Positions 43,351-54,557 of a DNA stretch of 64,000 bases are shown here, in pieces. The notes beneath the pieces were generated by a model that was given only the letters and a program-made list of their open reading frames with translations, ran no database searches and was not told where the DNA came from. The position numbers were made by a program, and so were the translations under genes. This DNA is from Zhengitettix transpicula (taxonomy: Eukaryota > Arthropoda > Insecta > Orthoptera > Tetrigidae): the NCBI GenBank assembly GCA_037074705.1, contig CM073593.1:17551001-17615000 (forward strand), in the 5' to 3' direction. The first letter of the stretch is position 1, and each line of letters begins with the position of its first letter.

Positions 43351-43595
43351 CTTATTACATTTCCAAGTGGATAATAATGAGAAAAGTAGGGGTATATCTT
43401 TGGGTTAGTTTTTAGTTTCGTTTTATCTTTGTTTTTGTTTAGTTGCTTCGGAAATGTAGAGTGGTGAGCGATAAATTAATTAACCTTCTTATGTTTATTT
43501 ATTTAAAACGCATACCCGCTATATATGTTCAAATTAATTGAACCCTTGATTTAAAAGTATAATAATAATTAAAAAGTTTATTGTATATTGTATAT
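43351..43595 (+). repeat. 5' LTR
   Basis: About 245 bp, ends TTGTATATTGTATAT before the PBS. No clear target-site duplication was found. Confidence 0.65.
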
Positions 43596-43612
43596 TGGCG
43601 CCGAACATGGAC
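43596..43612 (+). other. tRNA primer-binding site
   Basis: TGGCGCCGAACATGGAC directly after the LTR. TGGCGCC is the usual beginning of LTR-retrotransposon primer-binding sites. Confidence 0.65.
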
Positions 43613-43650
43613 TTTGAATAGCGAGGTACGTATATGTAAAATTTTATTAT

Positions 43651-44210
43651 GGAGAACCAAATAGTCCAAGAGAATGCAATAGTGGAGGAAGTGTTAGAGT
43701 TAGAAGAGGTTGTGGAAGTGACAGGGTTTATTGATTAGAAGAATATTACAATGAGCGAATGGTTGTAAATATTATTTAACAAATGGAGCGTGTAGAGAAG
43801 AAATTTTAAAAAAGTAAGAAGATAACGTAAGAAGGTTTGAGAAAATAATGGATGAGTTGTAGAAATATTTGTTGGCAGAAAGGAAGATGAAAGTTAGAAG
43901 AAATATGGACGAAATTTGAAGAGAAAACAGACTTTCTGAAAAACGTGATAGTATTGATGTTGAACATATTGAAAGATAAAATAGAAGGGCGTTTCGGAAG
44001 AGAAAAATGGAAGACAGATGGGAGAATCGATTTGAAAATTGGGTTAGAAGTTTGGCGCGAAAGATGGAATCAATCAAGAAAAGAACTGCAGAAGTAGAAA
44101 AAATGGGACAGGATAGAATAAATAATATGATAGGAGAATGGAATGGACCATGGGAAATGTAGAAGAGAAATGTGTACAATGTTAGGAATATGAACGGAGT
44201 CAAATTAGAA
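43651..44210 (+). pseudogene. Degenerate coiled-coil frame inside the LTR element
   Basis: From ATG at 43651 a frame reads MENQIVQENAIVEEVLELEE and stops at about 43740. Downstream fragments (about 43848 on) are rich in E, K, R and M, for example KMEDRWENRFENWVRSLARK, interrupted by stops. This suggests a decayed coiled-coil or gag-like protein. No zinc knuckle, protease or RT motif is visible. The long minus-strand frame over the same DNA (43772-44203) is the mirror image of this purine bias. Confidence 0.45.
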
Positions 44211-44407
44211 CATATACTTTATATAATTTGGTACCTTATATCGAAAGAAAAGATGTGAAGTGATTGTCTCTGGTGGAGTGGCACGGGTGATGAAGAGGAT
44301 ATAAGCGGTGATTGTTCGGACTAACTGGGAGCACACAGTTAGCGGGGGGCGGGAGGGGGGGACGTCGAAACCACCTTAAAAAAGTGGGAGATAATAATAT
44401 AATAAAA

Positions 44408-44612
44408 CTTATTACATTTACAAGTGGATAATAATGTGAAAAGTAGGGATATATCTTTGGGTTAGTTTTTAGTTTCGTTTTATCTTTGTTTTTGTTTAGT
44501 TGCTTTGGTCAAGTGAGCAATAAATTGATTAACCATTTTAAGTTTATTTATTTAATAAGCATACCCGCTACATATGTTCGAAGTATAATAATAATTAAAG
44601 AGTTAATTATAT
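44408..44612 (+). repeat. 3' LTR
   Basis: Partner of 43351-43595, about 205 bp. Confidence 0.65.
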
Positions 44613-44689
44613 TTGCCTTTAGGAGGTAAAATTAGACACACAAAAATATTAGAATTACACTATAAAATTATGCGACCCCGAAAAAGTTT

Positions 44690-45280
44690 TATTCATCATT
44701 AATAATGGCCTCTGGGAAGGTTCTTAAATGCATACCCCTTCAACCATATCTCAGAGCCGATTGGTGTGTCTTAACCCCTTAGTGTTTGTTCCTGATTCGT
44801 AAGGAACATGTGTACAAAGATTGGTTAACGCATTTAATATTGTAAATGGAAATTTGTTTCAAGCACTTCCATCCCCACTCCTAGGGACTGACCTACATCT
44901 TCACCAGTATGGTAAATGGTCGAATTAAAGTCGGTGGCTTCTATAACTCCAGGCTCAACAATAGTATCCGTTGTTTACTCATTACTTTATGAAACGGCCT
45001 TTCACAAGCATCCTCCCCCACCCCCTTCTAGGGGCTGATCTACAACTTAACTGACACAGTGAATCTAATAATTAATTTTAATCTATTCTAGACCCCTGGA
45101 TTTGACACCAATCTCGGTTGTTTCGCGTTATTTTTCATTTAACGGCCCTCCACCGCCTCCCTACTTGGCGCTGTAAGAGGTTTAAATTATAGACTAAAAC
45201 ATCTGTATACCCATTAATCACATATACTCAGAAATGTAATTAGTCGACGCTAACATCGACCGTTTTAGAATGTTTTTAAT
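44690..45280 (+). mobile_element. Rep-A relics, old and diverged
   Basis: Tail words at 44755-44825 (CTTAACCCC, AGTGTTTGTTCCTGATTCG, GGAACATGTGTAC), then further unit blocks to 45280 (GACACCAATCTCGGTTGTTT, TCGCGTTATTTTTCATTTAA, GACCGTTTTAGAATGTTT). Order is partly disturbed. Confidence 0.5.
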
Positions 45281-45351
45281 TTAATCGTTTGGGAGTCCAT
45301 AGGAGACACAGACAATCTTTTTTATTTATAGAGAGATGTATTTTGTTTTGA

Positions 45352-45588
45352 ATGAAATTCGACGTGACCTCACCAAGGACATTCGAAGTTCTCTATGGCT
45401 CCTCCGAGAATACAGAGGAATTTCCATGTTTCACCGTGAACGTGCCTGACACTCGGGTCACGTCTTCAGTCTCACCAGGTGCATTGCTCTGCTCTCAGGT
45501 GCACCAGACTGAGAAGGGAGCTAGAAATGCAGAGAATCACACGTACCAGTCGATTCCTCAGACATATTTCACTTCAAAAAATAAATAG
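45352..45588 (+). CDS. Possible exon, unknown protein
   Basis: Plus-strand frame of 78 codons from ATG to TAG in a patch clearly richer in G and C than its neighbours. The peptide starts MKFDVTSPRTFEVLYGSSEN and is rich in T, S, E and V without a recognisable domain. Two CAG/GTG sites inside (about 45477 and 45498) could be splice sites. It may be an exon, a relic or an unrecognised repeat. Confidence 0.2.
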   Translation: MKFDVTSPRTFEVLYGSSENTEEFPCFTVNVPDTRVTSSVSPGALLCSQVHQTEKGARNAENHTYQSIPQTYFTSKNK

Positions 45589-46674
45589 TTTTGTGTGAAA
45601 CTAAACAATGTCTTTACAGAATGACGAGAGTCTGAATCGTTCTTTGTGATTCCTGGACCCGACACAACCAAAGCTGACAATTCTGGCGTTCCTCACAATT
45701 CTTTTGAAGGGAAGGACCAAAATAACAATTTACCTGTTTCCTTGGGGAGCCTAAAATTACAATATAATTGGATCACGGTATGAGTGTAAATTTTGAGAAA
45801 ATAACTGGATGAACTTACGTGGTTACAGAAATTATTGTAGACGTAACTTAGGCTAATGTTCCTAAATAACTAGGGTCAAGTATATTCGTATTTCTTTTAA
45901 GCTTCAATTGGGCATTTTCTCTGAGGCAGCTGTTAGTACTAATTCTAATACTAAAAGTGCATTATAATACTCATTTTTTAAAAGAAAAAAGTCTTGAACC
46001 TACAACGAACAGGGGAGAATAGATAAATTATGAATTGAAATTAATCCAGAAATAACAAGACACATTATTTAGAAAATTTTTATTTCAATATTTACATGAT
46101 TTCTTATTATGCAATTCTTTGAGATTAGTTATAAAAATTAATATACCTAATAAGAAAAACTATACAAACTTCTAGGGGTTGTAGAGGAGACTTAATAGAT
46201 AAAGTTTGAATGAGGAACCCATGTCCGTAAATGTACCGTTTGTGTGCAAAATAAGTTTGAGGATCGAATCGATTTCAAATTTCCGAAACAAAAATTGCTG
46301 AGGACGTCTACTGATATCGTGTGTCTTATGTTTACAATCAGTTCTTCCGAGTCGGCGTTCACATCAGTTGTCATTGAGCTGTGTAGGACGAGACAGTACA
46401 GGATGAGTAGACTGAGATGATGATAATTGACGGCGTAATTGGACGTCGAGCTGCTCAACGCATGTTTTTCACGAACGTTTTCTGCATCGACTCACTTCTT
46501 CTCATAACATTTTTGGCAGAATACCACAACCACTGCGAAGAAACAGGTTCCGTCGAAGTTATGAGGGCTGACTGTGGTGGTCCATGGACGCGCCGCACTC
46601 TCGACTTTCAAGAGAAAATTCTTCAACACGTAGAAGGGAACCCGTAGTCGAGTACTCGAATCATTAACTACATT
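45589..46674. other. Unassigned DNA
   Basis: At 46213-46285, a block (AAATAAGTTTGAGGATCGAA, TCGATTTCAAATTTC) is an inverted copy of 47705-47780, so the two bracket the Rep-B pair. Frames at 46417-46716 overlap on both strands and are not credible. Confidence 0.35.
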
Positions 46675-47125
46675 GGGAATGCCTTTTCCTCTCCGTTTTC
46701 GAACTAAGGTTCCCACAGGCCGAGGTACCTCGGCCTGTTTGGAGAGGTGGATGTTCCGGGGTCACAGACCATGGGCATACGGTAGAGTTGTCCGCTATTC
46801 TCATTGGAATAGTCGGAGAGCTGCCCCCTAAACTGGTCTAGGCACGGAGAAAGGAATGCTGCGTCCCCACAGCAAACTCCTCTCCCGCTATCGGAAGGGC
46901 GTGAGACAATTACCCAATGCCCGACCTACCTGATGCAGGTTTTTCTAGGATTTTCCCTGCATTTCATTTAGGCGAATGCCGGGTAGGATCCTTAAACCAT
47001 AGCCCGAGGGCCGTAGTTACCCTTGGCTACCTTCCTCCACCCTTCCGGATCCCCCCTTTCAAATCCCTTTCCTATACTATAAGAGGGGAGTTGCCACTAT
47101 GTGGATTACACTATACATAGGGTGT
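46675..47125 (+). mobile_element. Rep-B, first of a tandem plus-strand pair
   Basis: From GGAATGCCTTTTCCTCTCCG to the alternative end GTGGATTACACTATACATAG without an A-tail. Contains the perfect 24-bp palindrome at 46715-46738. Confidence 0.75.
46715..46738. repeat. Perfect 24-bp GC-rich palindrome
   Basis: ACAGGCCGAGGT followed by its exact reverse complement. Other Rep-B copies have the same arms with one or two changes. It could form an RNA hairpin near the 5' part of the transcript. Confidence 0.8.
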
Positions 47126-47184
47126 CTACACCCAAAATAAAAAACAGTCCATTTTCAGGAAAGGAAGGCTGCGAGATAATTCTC

Positions 47185-47697
47185 TCGCAGGTGAACCTTC
47201 CCAGAGAGCTCTAGCGGAGTCAACCTTTGGGAATGCATTCACATCTCTATGGTTTTTTGAACTAAGGTTCCCACATGCCGAGGCACCTTGGCCTGTTTTG
47301 AGAGGTGTATGTTCCGGGGTCACAGACCTTGGGCATACGATAGAGTTGTCTGCTATACCCATTGGAATAGTCGGCCAGTTGCCTCCTAAACTGGTCAAGC
47401 CACGGAGAGTGAAAGCTGCGACCCCACAGATAACTCCTCTCCCGCCATCGGAAGGGAGTGGTACAAGTACCAAATGCCCGACCTGATGCTGGTTTTTCTA
47501 GAGTTTTCCCTGCATCACTTTTAGGCGAATTGCCGGGTAGGATCCTTAAACCATAGCCCGGGGGCCCTAGTTAACCCTTGGCTACCTTCCTCTACCTTTC
47601 CGCATCCCCCTTTCAGATCTTTTCCTATGCTATAAAAGGGGAGTTGCCACCATGTGGATTACCCTCATGTGGCCTGTTACCCTTAAAAAAACAGTCC
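47185..47697 (+). mobile_element. Rep-B, second of a tandem pair, with A-tail
   Basis: From TCTCGCAGGTGAACCTTC to GGCCTGTTACCCTTAAAAAAA, the best view of the 3' terminus. Same orientation as the preceding copy, 60 bases away. Confidence 0.8.
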
Positions 47698-49349
47698 TTT
47701 TTCTGACTGCCGTAAAGCGCGAAATTTGAAATCGATTCGATTCTCAAACTTATTTTTCATCCAACTGGTGCATTTCCGTACATCTACAATGATCAGCATT
47801 ATTAGGAAATGTCTTTTGGTATTTTTGCAGGCAAGGAATATTATCAATAACACCATACGGAAAATACCGAATGAGTTTGATATATGTAAATTATCCAAAC
47901 ATTTGGATAATTAGACTGGTATGTCCCAGTTACTTAAGTAAAAAATAAATAACATGCACGTAGGTACTCAAGAGATAAGGCATCTACGGTGAAAACGTTC
48001 CAAATACAATCCTCTGCTTTCAATCCGGGACAATGTTCGATTCAACAACGTTTCTACGGGAAGAAACACGGTCGTTGTCAGGTTGACTGTCAACAGGGTA
48101 TTTGGAACTTTGTAAATCTTACCATGAGTAAAAGTTTATATAGAAAAGCTATATATAATTTAATAAACCTAAGCAAGATTTCTATATCGTATAGGACAAT
48201 TTCAATATTATGGATTTTAGAAAACACATATAAATAAACGTGAAAATGAAAATTATTATGGCTACAGCCAGAAGCTCCTTGTAATAAAAACATGTAAACA
48301 ATCATTAATATATTTTAATTTGCATGAAAACCAGGTTAATTAATAATTTTAATGAATTATATAAACAACTATTCTGTACATCAAATAATAAAAATTTATG
48401 GGTCAATAGCGACATTTCGTATCAATAATTTTCTATGACGCATTTTCGACCTCGACTTGGCAATTCTGACCTGTTATCGGTGTTATGAAAGAATGTTTAT
48501 CGTAGTTAAAATGTTAAATAATGTATTGAAACATTTTATACAATTAATCCACAGTTTGTCTGTTAAAAACCATTTTTTTCAACAAGCGTAAAGGAATTCA
48601 CAATATCATATGTTTACTCATTCTGAGTATTGTAAATTGAGAACAGTTTTGAATTGAGTATGGTCGCTGCAGTCTCAAATTATCAAGTATGCTGAATCAT
48701 AAGACATCTGGAGCAATGAATGATAAGTTTTCGTGCTATTACATTCTGAACTATTAATACTCATCGCTCTAATTTCCGCAACAAATATCAAGCATGCAAA
48801 GGATACGAGTTGAAATAGCTTATATTGTTACACAAACAGCAAAAGTACCTTCGAAGGCGCGAGGGAAAAAAATATTCAGCTTCTTGCAAAAGCTATTTCT
48901 GGTTAACAGGAAGCCTTTAAACACGGTAGCTGCAGCGTCTTGATTTATGGCTCGGAATACACTCGCTATTCCTAGGTCAACGGGAGCGGGAATGCCGTTG
49001 CACAATTCTTTGTGCTGCAAAACCATTTCTCCAGAGGAAGTTATAATATTTGAAGGCACATAAATACCTACAGACTCTCAAACCAGCGTTTAAACGATCT
49101 GCTGTTCTACTCACTACGCTAGCTAAAATAGATTTTAAATAATTATTATACTAATACCGTCAAACGTTAAACAATATTGCGCGAAAACCTCCAGGTCTTT
49201 AATACGTACTTCAATTTTCTCAAGGAGTAGCTTGGTTTGATTGAAAGAAGGTTATTGTCAATTTCGTTTTTCGATTTACAGCTGTTAATTTTATTTTCGT
49301 TCTATTTTAAAAGAATTCTCATTAATTAAATTAAAGTATCTAGGATGGA
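47698..49349. other. Unassigned DNA
   Basis: 47705-47780 is the inverted partner of 46213-46285. Short frames elsewhere show no domain. Confidence 0.35.
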
Positions 49350-49425
49350 ACAATACCGACCGGACCAGGAATCGAACCCGGGATTTCCCGCTTGCCGGGC
49401 GCAAGCTCTACCATCTGAGCTTATT
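49350..49425 (-). mobile_element. tRNA-derived SINE head or tRNA pseudogene
   Basis: Minus strand: box A AGCTCAGATGGTAGAGC (49421-49405) with a perfect 4-bp D stem, then a CCCG/CGGG stem, box B GGGTTCGATTCC (about 49379-49367) and GGTCCGGTCGG. The anticodon arm does not fold with a 7-base loop and T33, so it is not a working tRNA gene. Confidence 0.6.
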
Positions 49426-49962
49426 CTGTTGATTCCAGATTCCTTATCAATTAGAGAAAAAAAAATTTCCCCAAATCACAATACTTTAATTTCACGACCT
49501 CAAATGAAGAACGGATTTTATATGTTAATTGAACAAGCGTTTTATAATTTTCAATTCAAGAATAGACTGAAAACTATGTTTATTAAACACGTTGCTGAAT
49601 TACTGTTTCGTATTTCTTAATTGAAAACCAGAAAGTTCCCAGGTTAAAATTTTCGACGGGTATTATAATTCAACCCTCAATCAATACTATTTTATATAAT
49701 GAGGCAAGCACAGACTCAATCAATGGAACGAAACACGTAATTAATTTTCAAAATGATAAAAAATTCTATTTATAATTTTAAAATATAAATCAATATTTTT
49801 GTACTCAAATACTGAATCTGAACTCTATGATTTTGAAATAACTGTTTCGGAACAAACCTTTATAAAAAATGGTAAATATAAATTGATATGTAACAAACTA
49901 CACAGGTAAAATTATTTATAAAAAATTTGCCGATGAAACGGCGCTTGGTTACTCAATCATTT
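49426..49962. other. Unassigned AT-rich DNA
   Basis: No feature seen. Confidence 0.4.
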
Positions 49963-50468
49963 GTCACTCACGTACACCCTCGAGTGTACTGAACTATGCG
50001 TTCGCCGTCATGATCTCGTCCTGGTTGTTGCGTTGTCTGATAACGTCTCTGATTGAGAACTATCAATGTATAATTTAAATGCTGAAACTTGCTGAATGTT
50101 TCCGTTTGACTATTTTCCAGGCTTTCTATCAGATGAATAATAACTGTTTTGTCTCTGGGTGCTATCTTAATTTGTCCAATGTGTTTTTATCTGCCTCTCG
50201 TATAAATTATTAATATTCGCTATACGTCGCCTTTTACAATCTCCATCTTCCACTTCAAAAATCGTTTCTTTTTGACCATCCCCTCTCGTAGACGATCATG
50301 GTCACCGTCCCTAATGACAAATATTATATTTATTGGGACTTTATCGTGTCATTCAGCAGCATTAAAGTTTTATTCAACCGTTGGTATTTTGTAACTCACG
50401 TATACCCTCGAATGAACGGAACTATGCGTTCGTCGTCACGCGTCTCGTCAGGTTGTTGCGTTGTCTGA
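49963..50468 (+). repeat. Direct repeats ~78 bp, 428 bp apart
   Basis: 49963-50040 and 50391-50468 share ACTATGCGTTCG(C/T)CGTCA and GGTTGTTGCGTTGTCTGAT, with fewer matches between. The intervening DNA is not itself repeated. Confidence 0.65.
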
Positions 50469-51101
50469 TGCCAAAGAGACAAAATGCGTTCGGAAATTTA
50501 AATAAGAAGTGTAATTCCACCAGTTATCTTTTAACAGACATTTAAGTTATGGCTGATATCAATATCAGCAATTGATTTACATAGGAAATTAGGAATTTCT
50601 CAATAGGTCCTGAGTATGTTTCCTTTTCATGTGACAGTAAGTTCATTCCGAATGATGGTGTTGTGACTGGGAGGTTGATCATTGACTCTTGCTACTTGAA
50701 GCACGAGTTCCAGATTATTTCCTGCGTCATGGGGATGCTTAGACCTTAGAGAAATTTTACGTTTCCAATACAGAACCCTGGTTATAATGTGTATGATTTT
50801 GTTTTATCACTAAAATTTTCACTTTTTTATGAAAAGCTACTGCCGACGCCCATATAAGATTCTCTCGTATGCCCAGATGACTCGAATATGGTACAGATAT
50901 ATTACCCATTTTGTTTCTAGTCTGAATTTAGATATTTTATTGTGAATATGTTAAATCTTCTATCGTTAGGTATTTGACGAGTTGAGGTAGGAAAATTCTG
51001 TTTCTGTATTTAAGACAGAAATGGTTCTGTACAACTTCAAAAGTGAATTTTAAATTTCGATGATAACTGATAAAAGTGTTGCCTAAATTAAGGAACTTGG
51101 A
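50469..51101. other. Unassigned DNA
   Basis: No feature seen. Confidence 0.4.
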
Positions 51102-51685
51102 TAGTGCCGTATTTTGAGCGACCGTGCCCTGAGCGGACAACAGGCCCTTCGTCAATCCTGACCGCTGAGCGAGTAGGTATAAAGTTTTCCGAAGAGCGAC
51201 TTTATCAGTCTTGCTTTGTTGGAATTTTTAGAAACACCGATTTTGAAATTAGATCATTTAATTGACTTTACAACACCTGAAGAGGTCCTAATAAATCAGG
51301 GATGAAATTCTGAGAATGTTTTTTCTAGTATAATGTTTAAAAATTTAAATTAATAATACATTTATAACTAATCAGGTTGATGTTTTCAATTATTTAACGA
51401 CGTCAGATAAACATAACTTAAAAGATTTGTAACTTAATAGATCATTTTTAAGCATATTTATTAAAATAATCACTACGAATTGGAAAAATATGGATAATAT
51501 AGATAGAGATAGAAATTATAATTACCGAAACGTTATACATTAAACTTGTATTACATTCACTTAATGTTAAAACCAAGACTGATAAAGTTGCTCTTCGGAT
51601 AACTTCATTCCCGCTCGCTCAGCGGTCAGGATTGAGGAAGAGTATGTTGTCGGCTCAGGGCACGGTTGCTCAAAATACGACACTG
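51102..51685. mobile_element. hAT-like MITE with ~115-bp terminal inverted repeats
   Basis: Left arm 51102-51215 and right arm 51574-51685 are inverted copies with outer end (C/T)AGTG(C/T)CGTATTTTGAGC and shared CCGTGCCCTGAGC and CGCTCAGCGGTCAGGATTG. The CAGTG start fits hAT elements. Flanking octamers ACTTGGAT and GTGTGGAT agree at 5 of 8 positions, a weak target duplication. Non-coding interior. Confidence 0.6.
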
Positions 51686-52515
51686 TGTGGATGACGTCCT
51701 TTGTATTTTCAACCCAAAAGGAAGGATAAGAACAGTATATATTTCCTATTCACTTTTCACAACCCTCAAGGATTAATTACTACTCTTCTGAGTAGGAAAG
51801 ATTGATCTTTTCAGCTTCCAAGAGACGAGACCTGTCGATCTGTCTGGGCCAAAGGTGAATATCTGCAAGCTCTGCGGTGTAACGTGACCTAACAGCTGAG
51901 CAGCGTCAGAATCTATCTCCCGCTGACATACGTATTTCGGCGAATAACAAGGCGGCAGGAGGAACGCGGACGACGTCTCGGAGCTAATGGCGTGTGTCGC
52001 ACTTCAAACGCGTTCCCAACATCCAAGTCTCCTCGACGAATACCTAGCAATGAGCTTTGTGACGGAATTAGAACGCTTTCTAGGTGGACCGTACCATCAT
52101 ACATCGGTCAGTGCACTGCATATAAGCAAACCAAGGAAGTCAACAGTCATAGATTTTAACTTAAAAAAATACAACGTGCAACGACAGAAATTTATCTTCT
52201 ATACGTAAAACGAAAAATGCTATTTATTGAGATTTATCAATTTTTAAGAAACAATTGCGATTTTATGGATGAATATTTGTTCCATGTTTTTCCCCATAAA
52301 CGATAAACTTGGGTTATCACTAAGAAGTTAGAAGACTACAGATAAAATTTCCGCAAACAGCAGACGACTGTGCGAAACACCGATCGTCTAAGGGTAAGTT
52401 TAATAATTTGTTTGAATCTCCAATACAATCACACCTTTTGATTATCTTTTGCAATTTTTTTAAACCTTTCCATCATATATATAAACCTCTCGGTGCTGTG
52501 AACAACAACAAAAAT
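51686..52515. other. Unassigned DNA
   Basis: A less AT-rich patch at 51830-52110 has overlapping frames on both strands without recognisable domains. Confidence 0.35.
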
Positions 52516-52817
52516 CAGTCCTAGAGAGACAGTTTTCTGTAGATGAATGTTTAAACAAGATTTTACGCTCGGCTTTATATGGTAGGGGACGGGGTACAGG
52601 AATTTGAATCGGTTCCCGGAAGGACCGGGGGTGAATGAACAAGGTTAACAATTCTTCACTGAGCAGTTTTGGAGGACGATGAGAACTATATGAAAGTATA
52701 CTATATATTAACAAATTAATTGTATTATCCTACCACTATAATAAATTTTTCTTTGTTGTTACTTATGGAGTCAATTTATTATAGTTTCACCTACAGAAAA
52801 CTGTCTCTCTAGGACTG
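52516..52817. repeat. Perfect 27-bp inverted repeats around a 248-bp spacer
   Basis: 52516-52542 begins CAGTCCTAGAGAGACAG and 52791-52817 is its exact reverse complement. Similarity stops abruptly at both edges of each arm. The spacer contains a minus-strand frame (52460-52714 region) with proline-rich HRPPKLLSEELL, not recognised. Confidence 0.75.
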
Positions 52818-54089
52818 CGCTGAACCAAGAAGATCCAAAAATCCACAAGAGTGAACGGACTCTCATGCATATGCAGCGATAATCTTTCTACACTGATAAA
52901 ATTGGTTGTCTTAATTCTCTTTACTATACCTTCCTTCTTACACATTCTCTATTCCTCATATTTTTTATGTTTCGCAATTCTTCTTGCTATATCCTCGTCT
53001 TTGACCTGTCACATACACCTAATCCTTTCCATTACTCTCATCTTTCTCATCGCAAAAAATATTACCTTCTAGAAAATGGAAAAACCGACAAAATATTTCA
53101 AAAATAGTGCAATCCGTACCTGTTTATAAAGATCAACCTTCCGAGAAATGGTATAAGGCCTATATCCACTCTCAGCGTTTTACATCCGACTACTAGAAGA
53201 ATTTTGTAAAGACAATATATTTTACAGTATTTTTTCAGTTAAGTATTTTAAATATAATACTGTCGAGACTTAGCAGAGTAAAAAGACGAATCAGTGATGT
53301 TTGGTAACATCAGGGTGTAGCACGATAGTCTTTTTATTGATATATATATTTTTCATTTTAATATAATTAGATATTAGCAAGAGTTGAGAGCTTGGCAAGT
53401 TCGAATTTGACCAGGCGCCACCGTGCCGGATAGATAATACCTTCGGTCTGGACTTAGGCACGTAGGTTGTTGACCCTCGGAAGTTACCTGGTCTGTCGCA
53501 CCGTGGGAAACGTCTCTCCAAAAATTGAATTAACATGTGACTGCCTGAACCCATCACATTTCTTGTTTCAGGAAAGATCGATCGAAAATTGGTCGACAAC
53601 ATCGATTTTTCACATACAGCGAAAGGGCTGTAAAGCAAGTGTAGAGAGACTCCTCGACGAACCGTCGCCAGGGACGGACGTACAGCCCCAAACTTGCATC
53701 ATCCAGAGGACTCTGAGAGATCGAGGGTGCCACATGATCACGGCCAGAGATCAACGCGAGGTAACTGCCAAGTGTCTCAACCCTTGACGCGCCTGGGGGA
53801 ATTACCGTAAACCATGGTTTAACTTGGGATTTAAGGTATACGATTGTTTTGCCCGGCAAGCTGAACACACATAATTTGTATTTATTTTATTTAATTTCTC
53901 TCTTAAGTTAAATGATTATTAAATTATGTAAAATATCCCTTTATTTCATCATTTAATAAAGCTACCACTACAAGGGTTTACAAACAACCTACCGTAGAAG
54001 AGGAATTCGACAAGTATGTTTTTATCATTTAAAGAGTTCTACATATATTGTAATGATAAAAGGGCAATTAAAAGAATAATTAATTAGAA
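52818..54089. other. Unassigned DNA
   Basis: A less AT-rich part at 53380-53790 has frames on both strands (plus 53467-53787, minus 53554-53868) that overlap and show no known domain. Confidence 0.35.
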
Positions 54090-54550
54090 ACTATTGAACT
54101 GAATTGTTATCGGCAAACACACAGAGATACAATAATGGGCGAGAAAACAGGCCTTAGCGCGCGTAAGTTAATGGAGCAGCAGTCAGCCATGAGACATTGA
54201 TGAGTAGGGAAGAAATTAAAATATAGCGGTCTGGTTTTGAACACCGACCGAGGATAATCATAGCAAAGGATGTTCTCGCGAGTAACCAAGTAGCGTTCGA
54301 GCAAAGTTGATGCTTGGTAACAGCTGATATTGGTCGTATTTAACCAACGATATTGAAGAACTTTTAAAGTAAAGTCGACAGATATAAATAGGACGAAAGT
54401 TCTTGAACAATTGTGTCCGGTGGTCAATTGGCTGGAATTTAGAAAAGTGAACCAAAGTTATAAACTCAGTGATACATGGCCTGTTCATAAGTGTTCGAGG
54501 TGAAAGTGTGTTGCAAAATCTCTACAATTGCCCTGGTACCGGTACAAACA

Positions 54551-54557
54551 GTGAGTA
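54551..54557 (+). promoter_or_regulatory. Splice-donor-like site in LTR-L copy 4
   Basis: GTGAGTA six bases after CTGGTACCGGTAC. Equivalent sites occur at 4271, 6684, 7852 and 55483 (minus strand). Confidence 0.4.

Larger units (their letters stand above)
43351..44612 (+). mobile_element. Short LTR retrotransposon (TRIM/LARD-like)
   Basis: Direct LTRs at 43351-43595 and 44408-44612 share CAAGTGGATAATAATG, GGTATATCTTTGGGTTAG (GG/GA variant) and ATACCCGCTA. The right one has short deletions. The PBS lies immediately after the left LTR and a purine-rich tract AAAAAAGTGGGAG before the right LTR. The ~800-bp interior is too short for gag-pol. Confidence 0.7.

Noticed and set aside
43772..44203. 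143-codon minus-strand frame, the longest in the window, rich in S, F, L and I
   Set aside because: It is the complement of a purine-rich, gag-like interior of the LTR element. The composition is explained by strand bias.
49350..49425. tRNA gene on the minus strand
   Set aside because: Boxes A and B and the D stem are good, but the anticodon arm lacks a proper 7-base loop with T33 and the acceptor stem does not pair.
53467..53868. Overlapping plus and minus frames over 100 codons
   Set aside because: Open on both strands in a stop-poor GC-richer patch. No domain on either strand.
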